NCBI GenBank assembly: GCA_964017155.1
Contig: OZ024858.1
Location: forward strand, 22,863,157-22,927,156
Length of the DNA stretch: 64,000 nt
Direction of reading: 5' to 3'
DNA from: Oasisia sp. SBJ-2009
Lineage: Eukaryota > Annelida > Polychaeta > Sabellida > Siboglinidae
The notes under the pieces were generated by a model that was not told where the DNA came from, did not search any database, and saw nothing but the letters and a program-made list of their open reading frames with translations. Positions within the stretch are counted from its first letter, which is position 1. Every line of letters starts with the position of its first letter. Below, in pieces: positions 27,001-39,000 of the stretch. A program made the translations under genes and the position numbers.

Positions 27001-30000
27001 AAATGTCAATGGAGTTTTCTTTAGCATAACAATAACATTATTTCTTTGGCACCAATATTTTCATAAAACCTGGCTCAATCGTGCAAAATAAAGGTTTTCT
27101 TGTAAATGCATAGAATGCAAGTTGTCAACAAATGGATGGATACGCTAAGAAGCCAAGGAGGAATGCAATATTAAATAATATTTTTACACAACAGTATATT
27201 AAACTGCATTTCCTGCTAATGTAAAATTGCAAGTAGTGAGCTCCACAGAATTGGTGCGACAACTGAGAATTCTATAATTCCCGTATTTACACTAATAAAT
27301 AAAACTTGACTATATAATAATCCGACCAAACTCTTTAGGATAACAACAATGTGCCTGATATCAATAATTTGTATCTAATTTTCACTAGAAAGACATGTGA
27401 AACCTTGCTGCCCACCTCGTATCTGCCACCAGAGCAGGCGAGAGACAGCGGTGTGTCCTTGGTGCGCTCCGACTGTGCCTCAATGTCCGCGCCATTCTCC
27501 AGCAACACCTCAACCACGTCAGCGTGGCCCGCAGTCGCAGCAAGGATGAGAGGTGTGAAACCTGTACGAGACACCAGTCATACAGCACAACAAACACACA
27601 CACCTCCCAATGTCCACCTCATCTAAAGGGCTGTTCACGTAAGGGTTCTACATTTATCTATTCGCACAGTGACTACTAATTTTCAACCCCACGATAAATT
27701 AAAACTTTAAAATGTTGCTAATTTTCCTGAATGAAAGTCATGCAGGAAAACAGCAATGTTATACTGTGTTTGATGTAAATGATGTGTAATACCCATAATG
27801 ATAATGTTCAGAAACATTTATTTAATATCAACACGGTTACGTAATTTATACGTGAGCAGCATTTATATGTGTATGCAGGTCTTGTTCCATTCTCTTATGT
27901 GGAATGATCCCCAAATATATAACAGTGGTTGAGGTCACAGCTATTATTTTTGCGAAAGCATTCTCTCTTCTTGATAACTTTACCTCAATTGTTTTATCAT
28001 GATGTACTTTTATTTATAACTAAAAATTTACTAATTATTTCTATCCAGTAAGTTAGACTGAATGTGTGCAATCATGGGGTAATTTGTAAAAACCGAAAGA
28101 AAAGGGTAGAACAAACCTTTCTTGTCGCGATGTTCGATCTCGGCACCGTGCGTGAGAAGCAGACCGACTAGCTCCGTGTGACCCCCGGCACATGCAAGGG
28201 TCAAGGCCGTGTCGTGGTTGCTCTCCGTCTGGGCGTCGAGGTCGATGCTGGGGTAGACCGGTGGTGACATGAGAGGCGACGCCGGTGACGGGTTCGGGGT
28301 GAGCGGCACCGACGACGACGGCGTCATCATGTCAAGGTAGTAGTCATAGAGACTGTTGCTACTGGCGATGGCTGCCGCGGCGATGGTCGTCGTGGTCGTG
28401 TAGTTCACCGCGGTCACCACCTGGTTGTTGGCGAGCACCGGCGGTGTGGGCGGCGCCGGCGCACCAGGCTGCGCCGCCAGCTGCTGTAGCGGCAGCTGCA
28501 CGGGCAGCAGCATCTTGTTGCCGGGCACGCACTGCTGCTGGGTGCCGAGTTCAAACTCCTGCTGCAGCTGCTGCGCTTGCTGCAGCAGCTCCTGCTGGGT
28601 GAGCAGCAGTGCTCCTTGCTGCTGCTGGTGCAGCACCTGGTTCTGCTGCCCGGACGCTGGCTGCTGCTGCTGCTGCACCATCAGCTGCAGCTGCTGCGCC
28701 TGCTGTAGCTGCAGCTGTAGCTGGTACGCCTGCTGCAGCAGCTCCTGCTGTGTCATCTGCTGGCTGTTCTGCAGCTGCTGCACGTGCTGCAGCTGGTGGT
28801 GCAGCTGCTGCAGGTGCTGCTGGACCTGCTGCAGCTTCAGCTGCTGCACGAGGTCCTGCTGCTGCTGTTGCTGCTGCTGTTGCTGCTGCTGCGGCGTTAG
28901 TGACGCGTCACCGTCCTGGCTCAGCAGCACCTGTGTCATCTGTGTCTTGTCGTCGCCGTCCTTCACCTAGTGACACAGACACAAGACTGTCACCGACACA
29001 ATCACGCCTCTAATTTGTAATTTCTTAAATCTGTTCTACAACAGTTTGCCTTCTACATCAGCTGGCGCCCTGCCTTGTTTATAGTGAAACAATGTACAAT
29101 AATCAAATAACCAAACAATATTTTAAGTTTGTGAATTACACACCACTGACATACCTCGAAACCACTGCGAATACAGCATATTCAGAATCCTCACATTACG
29201 GCAACATGCAACGCGTTAAATATTAAAATCACTGCGCCATTCAATGAATTTCCTGTTTATCATTACGAACTCTATAATCAACAATATACGCTCGTCATCT
29301 GCCACCAATGTGGTGCAGTACTGCTGCCATCTAGTGATTGATCTTTTCATACAACAGCCTCCACATGGCAAAATAAAATCGACCATCGATCAATGAGTTT
29401 TTCAAAACCGATGATTGACTGTGACAATACAACCGATTCCCGCTGGAGAGCTTACATTTTTCCGGCATTACAAACGTTCCGATTCACGTTTCTGCGCATG
29501 CGCAATAAATGTAAAATCATCAATGTGCAGTGAAAGGACAAAGCATTTATAGCATAAATACCACGGGTTGTTCGTTAGGATGTATATAACCTCTCAGCGA
29601 AGTTATTTGTCGCAAACTAACACGAGGCAAATACATTTTGAGGCATATTTTGATAGCAAGCATAAATCGCGTGACTGTAGTGCGCCATAATCCGTGACAG
29701 TGATTTATAAAAAACGTAATATTTTATTGCATAGAACGACATTTTAAGAAACTCTTGACAGTAATCAACACAGGAGAGTTAACGAACAACCCGTGGCATT
29801 TATACCGAAAATCCTTTGTCGTTTCGCTGAACATTGATGATTTTACATTTATTGCGCATGCGCAGAAACATCAATCAGAACGTCTTTAATGACTGGAAAA
29901 TGTCAGCGCGACAACGCCAATACCGCGAGGACAGCCGACCCACCTGCAGGTCCTGCTGCTGCAGCTGCATCTGTACCTGGTGGGCCTTCAGCTGCTGCTG

Positions 30001-33000
30001 CAGCTGCTGGTGTTCCTGCTGCAGCTGCAACTGTTGCTGCAGCTCGTGCTGGAGTTGCTGCTGCAGCACCAGCTGCGCCTGGAGCTGCTGCTTCTGCTGC
30101 TGTAGGTGGCGCTGTTGCTGCAGCTGCACAGCTTGTGGCTGCTCACCGTCCGCCGCCGCTTGGTCCAGGCCTCCGGTCACTGCGTGGTCAACAAGAGCAC
30201 ATTATAAGTGGTGGGGTCTGTCAGTGGGGACACTTCTACTATCGTGACAATTTCAGGGTCCGTACACATCTGGACATATGAAATTCATGGCTATTCAAGA
30301 CTTTTCAAGGCTATTTGAAAAATAAATTAAAGACTGTTTTAATGACATGTACTTTTAAGCGCAGTAAAATAAGTTAACATTAAAAATGGCAGTAAATTAA
30401 GTTCACATTAACATTTTAACTTGATTAAGAAAACAAATGGCGCCGACCACAATGAAATGCCGATTGCCCAATGTGCACAAGTTATTTTTGTGAATAGGCT
30501 TTTTGTTTTCTGGCTGTTATTCGTCACAACAATTGAGTCAAAACAATATTTTATTGACCACAATTAAATTCAAGACTTTTCAAGACTACTTTGTAAAATT
30601 CAAAGATTTCAAGGCTTTTCAAGACTTTCAAGGACCCGTACGAACCCTGCAATTTGCCAAAAAAATTCATGGCATATAGAGAGGAAACAAATGCATAACT
30701 ACAAGGTAGCAACATGTTTATAGCAAGAAATAGCTGAGATGGCAATGTTGGCATATTTTGAGCGAGGTGGCTTAGAAAAACAGGGAGGTGGTGCACCTCA
30801 CTCATCATACAACAGGGGAACACTGCCATCACAGTTCTGTCACTGAATAGTACTCAGGAACAGTCGGGCCTGTGGAACTTGTAGGCCGAATGAATGGCAT
30901 AATTACTCACAAAATGATACAATAGTTGAAAGAGAGAACCCAGTGAACATGCTTATACACCCAACACTGGGAATACAGAATAACCCAGTGTACACATGGA
31001 TACATCCAACCCAAGGCATATGCACTGATACAACACTGTCTACACAATGACAGAACACAGCAGTCACACCGATATAATCCTTTGCAACACACCAATACAA
31101 CCCTACACACGATGGGTACACAACCCGTGTATACGTCAATGAACCTACCAGTGTCAGAGTCGTCCCCCTCTGCCTGTTTCTTGTCGCGGAATGGCATCAC
31201 GTTGGACAGGTCGACGTCCTCGCTGCCCGCTCGGCCGTCACCCTTGCCGTCGCCCTGCGCCTCCATGCCGTCGGGCTGCCCGGCCCCCTCGCGCCCCAGA
31301 CAGTTGTTGTCGCTGTTGCCACACCCCGAGTCAGCACTCATGCTGCTGGCACTGCCCAGCGACTCCTGCTTCGCCAACGCCGGCTTCTCCGCCTCCCCGC
31401 CGGCATCACCACCGCCATCACCACCACCGGCATAACCCTCAGCACAGTTCGTAGACGAGCCGCCGCTCTCCGCGCCGTCCGACTTTCCCATGTTCAAGAC
31501 GGCCTTCTTCGTCAACTCGAGCTGGTTCTTGAGCAGTGAGTGAAACGACGGCGCCCCCTTTCCCTTGTCGCCCCCGCCCCCCACTGCTGCCCCCTGCTGC
31601 TGCTGCATGGCCGCCGCCGCCAGCTGCACCTGCTGCTGCAGCAGCTGCTGCTGCTGCGAGCGCTGCTTCTGCTCGACGTTGAGCAGCAGCTGCGCCTTCG
31701 CCTTCTCGTGCAGCTCCGCCTCGACCTTCTGCAGCTCCTCCAGGATCTGCTGCTTCTTCACGATCTGCTCCTCCCGTGTCGTGTTCAGCAGCTCCGCCTT
31801 CTTCATCATGTTGCTGATGAACTTCTCCAGCCGCTCGCTCGCCTTCATGTCCGTGCCGCGCTCCTCCGCCGACTCGCCAGGTGGCAGCACAGCGGCGTCC
31901 TCTGTTGCCACGGCGACATCGTGCTCCGCGATGTTGGGGAAGTGCGGCGGCGGCAGGACGGCGCCGGCGCCGCACACGGTGGCACCGCTCTTCGGGTCGA
32001 CGACCTTCTTGTTGATGCGCAGTGTGCGGCACAGAGACTCCTGCATGTTGTGGCGGATGCGGTCCTGCTGACTGAGGTCCTTCAGGTTCACCTGGCCCGC
32101 AAGCTGAGGCAGCGGCAGGGCCGACGTGACAGCTGCAAGACGACGACACGTTAGTCACCATGACACCTCACGAGAATTGTAAATTTCCCCCCAGAATTCC
32201 TTGTTGTTGGACACTTAGTTCTTAGGTGGTTTTGTCCAAACAGCCCAAACTTGGGCTAACGCAGGAGTTGTCATTCTCTAGAATTAGTGAGTCCACTACA
32301 GGTTACACATTTACCCGTGTGGGGTCTTTTACTTCCCCTGGCATAGACACCAGATAGAAGGGACCACCGGCTTTTAGTGTCTCTTCCGAATGACACAGGC
32401 AAATGGGAAGTGAACGAAATTGCCTTAGTTTCAAAACGGCGGTAGGTGGGATTGAACCACCGTCCCCTGGATTGACAGTCCGGCGCTCTACCGTGCGACC
32501 ACCGCTCCTCACTAATCATGATACTTTATTAGATTTTTTTTATAAATGTCCTCGAATTCCTTATAGTTGGACACCAACATACTTGGAACAATTGTCTAGT
32601 TTGCATCACTTAGTAAACAATAAATACGTATTGTTACCATGTTATTGTTCTTCATAATTTAATGTCGAATTTGTTTACTTCTTTTAACTTTCATATTTTT
32701 CTATTTTCTATTGTGTTGTAAAGTAAAAAAAGATATTGTAACGTAATTATTTAACAAGTCTGGATAATGATCACTATGCCGATTATCACAAACACACACA
32801 TTCACATATATCTGTACTAGCGCCTGCTGGTTTGTGAGGATGACCTTGCTGTTTATCTATAAGTTTCTCACTCACCGAAGTCAATGTTGGCGAGCGTGTT
32901 GCCAATGTTGGCAAAGGGGATGTGATTTGGGTGGTCTGGGTCCTGTGGGGGCACCACGTTGCTCAGCCCCTGCATCGGCACACGTGGCATCTGGACACAC

Positions 33001-36000
33001 AACGTCAGTATTATCACATACATGTTTATGTTTACCACATAATCACGTCGGTATTCTGATTATGTGACTCCGAGTCTAGAGTTGGGTTTGGGCATAAAAG
33101 AAGTTTCTTTATCCAGTTACTCACACTGATCACTGTTCCCTTTTATGAACTAATCCTCTCGGAACAAACAGCTCTGTGGTAGCGATTCTTGTCAAAGCAC
33201 ATGCCAGTAACTACTGTTTACTAGTTGAATGTCTGATTTACAACAGGAACACTTTTACAAATCCAACATTCAAATTGTGAAAAATATTTACACATAATCT
33301 GACAGGAAGCCCAACTTCAATTTGGTCTTTTATTTATTAATACCCAATTATCAATTAGCCATGCTCCTGGCAGGCCACCTAGTCTCCAGAGTTGGGATCA
33401 AGTGTGGCAGCCACAAATACACAAGTAAAGAGGACATATCACTTCTTATGTTCCAAAGGACTAAAACAAAAAATGCCTGAATAAACAATATCCAACTACA
33501 ATTGTGCGTGGAGTCATTCGACCGCGACCTTACCTCGACTGTCTCGAGCTGGGAATGTGGCGGGGACAGCTGCTGGACGTCGGTGGTGGACATGTTGTTG
33601 GGCCAGTCCAGGAGCAGGTTGACGACATTCACGTGTCCCCCCTTCGCCGCCTCAATCAGCATCGTTGACCCGTCCTACAAGACGCAGCACAAACATATCA
33701 CAGCGGCTTCACCAAGAAGTATGTCTTACTGAGTAACATACATTACAGAGAATGGATTCATGTTTAATCGAAAGTCACAATTTGTCACATCTCAAAATGT
33801 CACAGCTTTTTTGTTGCTTTTTGCATGTTTAAGTCACATAAACTTGGCTTTTGTCACATATGCCAAATGAGTATTGAAACTTTTTTCTGACCACTTTGTC
33901 ACATTTTGTCACATAATTCTCAAAATGTCATAAAATGTCACACAATTTCAGGCAAGCAAGTTTTGTCACAGAATGTCACCATGTCACAGGGAATCCATTC
34001 TCTGACCTCATCTTGTGAGTGGTCATTAAGTAGCACAGTCCATACTGTGACATGTCATCAAGTAGTATAGCATACTGTGATTAGCAACCATGTTGTGATT
34101 GACCATCAAGAAGTAGTACTGTAACCGGCTTCCAAGAAATAAATACATGTCAGTTGGACTCTTCAGACAATCAAGACAGCCAGTTACATAGGTTTAAATG
34201 CATTCACTTTACTTTATCATTTAATTTGGCTTCGGAAATTAAATGTGTTGACATATGTAACTATAAATTACTCTATCGTCTAAAAACGCATTTCCCTGTC
34301 TTCAGCATTGACTCAGTGAGCGAGGACTGACCTTGAGTTTGTGCGTTGGGTCGGCTCCGTGCCGCAGTAACTGTTCCACCACCGCCAGGTGTCCCCCAGC
34401 ACATGCCAGCGACAGCACCGAGTGGTCATTGGTCGACGTGTGCTGGTTCACATCAGCACCTACAGCACAGACACTTCGCCATGACTCACATTACTTCGTA
34501 AGGAATCAAACACATTCACCTGGTGTTTCGACGAAAGCTATGAAATGCTTGGTAGATAGTTTACAATTACACTAAAACTTTGTGGTAGATTGTAAACAAA
34601 TGACAACCATCCCATCCAGTACACGGTATGGGCCCTTAGCCCATAGGGAATTAAAAAAAAATAAAAGGATTACTTTTTTCTTGCTAGATCATATACGAAT
34701 TCATGAAAGTGTGTAGATGATCTTGGAAACCGTCATGCAAATTACAATTTGATTTTACTACACACATTGTCTAATGGTGCATTCTTGCATCTTACTTCAC
34801 AGACATATTTACTGTAGTATATTTGTCATGTTTTATTTCCACCCGTTGAGACTGACAAATACTTCCAGAAGATATTATGCTTCAAGGAAGACACAGGGCA
34901 CAACTAGTAGCAATGAACTGACCTTCATTGATGAGGAACTGCACCGTACAGAGATGGCCCGCGCGAGCCGCCTTCATGAGTGGCGTGCGACCCCCCTCGG
35001 ACTGGTGCTCCTACACACACACACACGTACAGGGGCACTCACAACAGTGAAACAAGTCACAAGTAAGTCTTGTACAATATCCATAGGCTGCATGACGGGC
35101 ATGTCACACCTCACCCAGCTTGCAGCAATATAGACATACGTCTGTAAACTTTGAGCCACCATATAAATGATCAAAAGATTCCTACAATACGTGACCAGTA
35201 TCAAGTAACAACACACAGCTTCTTCCAAAGGCTCACAAGACCAGTTAAGACACCATCACTCAGAAAAACCACAACGGCAGTGGACTGCCGACAACATTTG
35301 CGTCCTAGTACCACTGCCTATATTTGTAGGACGTACAGTGACCAGTACAGAGCAGAGAATGACTCACGAGTTTGGCTCCACGCTCTAGTAGGACCTTCGC
35401 TACATCCGTGTGTCCATTCTCACACGCGTACGTCAGACTTGTGTCTCCGGTCTGTGTCTCTGCGTGTACATCCGCCCCTGCAGGAACATCACAGTACGTG
35501 TTAGTGACAAGCTAACTCAGCTCTCAGTTGTGTGTTCACATTTTTATCAAATATTTATGGGTTTAAACCAACTTATGGGATTCAATCACTGCGGATAGCT
35601 GGCACCAGTGAAGGGGACAAACAGGTATGTTGTGTGCAATCTACGATATGCAATACAACAAAACTTTATTGTTCCAGATCGGGAAATTCTTTGGACGACA
35701 GACGCCGGCCGGACAGCCAACCGACGATGTCCACACAGTGTAGCTGTCTCATCTCAGCAGAAATGATTTGCAAGAGATTTACGCATCGTTTTACTGTCGG
35801 GGTTAAAAACACATATTACCCATAAGACACCATTTAGAAACTAAACAGAAAACAGGGTCTGTACACATCTGGGTATTTGAAATTCATGGCTATTCAAGAC
35901 TTTTCAAGGCTATTTGAAAAAAAAATCTGTTTTAACAACATATGTACTTTTAACTGCACTAAATGAAGTTAACATTAACATTTCTACTCGACTAAGAAAA

Positions 36001-39000
36001 CAATGGTGCCAACCACAATGAAATGCCGATTGCCCAATGTGCACGAGTTATTTTTGTGCATTGGCTTTTCCTTTTCTGGCTGTTAATCATCACAACAATC
36101 GAGTAAAAACAATATTTTATTGACCACAATTCAATTCAAGACTACTTCGTAAAATTGAAAGATTTCAAGGGCTTGAATTTGGTCCAATCTAATTTAAGTC
36201 TTTTCAAGACTTTCAAGGCGGACCATGAGAAGAGCTAGAATTGATCCCAAGACAAGCGTGACTGGCAGAGAGTAGTGACCTGCTTCAATGAGGTACTTGA
36301 CGAGCTCTAGGTGCCCCTCCTGGGACGCCTCCATCAGGGGTGTGCTACAGCCCAGCTCCAGGTCGGCGTCGGCCTTGATGAGGAAGTCAGCCACCTCCAG
36401 GAAGCCGCCACAACACGCCAGGGTGAGTGCCGACTCCTGCGTCTCCTCCGTCTGGGCATTGATGTCAGCTCCTGCGGCGGTGACATGACGTTATTGACAC
36501 ACGACGCGACATTGTTGACACGACACAGCATTGATGACACATGACAGTGCATTGTTGACACATACAGCATTGTTGACACATACAGCATTGTTGACACATG
36601 ACACTGCATTGTTGATGCATGACAAAGTATTGCTGTCACATGACATCATTGTTGATACATGACCAGGAACATTGACACATGATGCTGCATTATTGACACG
36701 ACACAGCATTGATGACACGGCATTGTTGACACATGACGCAACATTGTTGACATGACACAGCATTGTCAACACATGACACTGCATTGTTGACGCATGACAC
36801 AGTATTGCTGTCATATGAAACATAATTGTTGACGCATGACAAGGAACATTGACACATGATGTTGTATTGTTGACACATGACACAACATTGTGGACACACG
36901 ACGTGTCAATGTTGACAGATGACAATGCACTGATGACACAACACAGCAACATCAATACAGGACCTAGGCATTACAAAAAACATGGACACATCACTGTTGA
37001 CATAACAAAACCCTGCCTACACAAAACTGCTGACAGTGCCACACAACTAGTGACATAATGATTACGTGTCACTGTCGACAAAGCTGACATGACACTAACG
37101 AACAACATCATTGTCAACACACCAAAACATCAGCTCTGTCAACTACCAACACTGCTGATGTGTTATTGTTGCTACAGTGAAACCTTTATAATACAATGAC
37201 ACACCACTGTCGATACCACCACACAACGTCACCGACAACACGACACACGTACCATGCGCCAGAAGGAGGGCGACCATCTCTTCGTGCCCCTCTCGAGCCG
37301 CCTCCATCAGTGGCGTGTAACCCTCATCGTTGACCTCTTCCAGATTAGCGCCCCGTTCTATGAGTAGATTGGCAAGTTCAACATGGCCGCCGCAAGCAGC
37401 TAGAGTGAGGGGCGACTCGAAGCTGTCCGCGGGCATATTCACCTACACAACATCACAATACAATCTTAACAATCCTGTTGTTTTAACCACACGAGTTCAC
37501 AGATAAACTGACAGCACTTTGTTAAGGCAAGATTGTCCATTTACTTTTATTGCAAAACTGTGTTGTACAATGTAAACAATACATATTCTAACACACCCAC
37601 AGTAACCTAAAGACATTTAACGAAGCAGATTTTTTTTGGAAACTCAATTTTTATTTAAAAAGCTCAGAACTTTCACTCAAAATCAAAGTCGAATAATTCC
37701 CAAAAAGGTGATAACTTTATAAGGGAGGGAAAATGTATCATGTGAAGCACATATCACTCATTACTAATTAGACCCAAGACCACACCTTTGAAAGCTACAT
37801 AAACAAACTGTTCCTTACAAAACACATCGTAACAACAAGAAATGATCCACCAAAACATATCTGGGTGATTAGTAACATCACGATAGTCAAAGTATAACAT
37901 AAATCAGATTTAAACCGACGCATTTCATTTAACACCAAAAGTTGACGGGGGGGGGGGGGCGGGGGGGGGTATTGCTGCTACAGACCACAGGGTTTGTTAT
38001 ACAGACCTGAGCGCCACTGTCCAGCAAGAGTCTGGCCACGTCGACGTGACCATCCATGGACGCCTCCATCAGGGCCGTGTGCATCTCGTCTGTCTTGTGT
38101 TCCTGGTCAGCTCCGGCCGCCAGCAAGAACTTGGCCATCTTCAGATGACCTGTCCAACACGACATAGGTCACTGACCAAACGCACAGGCAGAGATAGCAG
38201 GCGGGGACACTGCCCTAGTGCAGGTAATCACAGGGTAAAACAGGTAATAAGCCAGGTATACCATGTTTGAACGTCCCCTTGTCAACGTATCCACATCTAA
38301 ACATGGTCAATTTTATAATGTATATCCAACACTTTCCAATCAAGAACACTTATGTAATGCTAATATCTTAACCTGCGATGTTGTATGTGTTGTCCTGTGT
38401 ATAACATATTCACACATGCACAATGTAGGAAAGGTTTAGTCAGGCCAAGCGATGATGACAGCCCAGCGACAACTAACAGTCCCAGAGTTTGTCTACCTGC
38501 CGTACACATAGTCCAACTTCACTTCAAGAACGAGGAACCAAATTTCGACAGGGTTTCCCTCTTCACTTACTGTGAATTGGTATTCACATCTAAATATGGT
38601 TAATTTTAAAATGTATATCCAAGTGCTTTAGAAAGTTCCTCCAGCAGGAAGGCAACTCATTGCTTAGACTGTATATTTATAAAACAAGGGTAAGCCAAAT
38701 GAACTGTTCCTTTGTTGCACTGGCCCAAGATAATCAGGCACACTATGAAATTAGTTACAATTTGTGTATATTATGTCTTTGTTTCAAATTCCTAATAAGT
38801 CTATATCTAAATCCTGTGCAAAGGCATATTAAATTACTGTAACTTATAATGTGTTGTCTATCAAGAGAACAGGTGATTCTATTTTTTAATAGACAGCAAG
38901 GGTGATAATTGTTCTTTTACACCAGATAACAGTAGACGCTGTACCTTTATAGCAGGCAAGGGTAAGGGCACTCTCCTTGAACTCGTTTGAGTGTGTGTTC

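Noticed and set aside
28425..29013. Plus-strand Cys- or Ala-rich ORFs
   Set aside because: They are the complement of CAG-encoded polyglutamine in exon 16 read in other frames.
32437..32510. Functional tRNA-Asp gene
   Set aside because: The acceptor stem has several mismatches and the sequence continues into a SINE body with flanking target duplications, so it is a SINE head.
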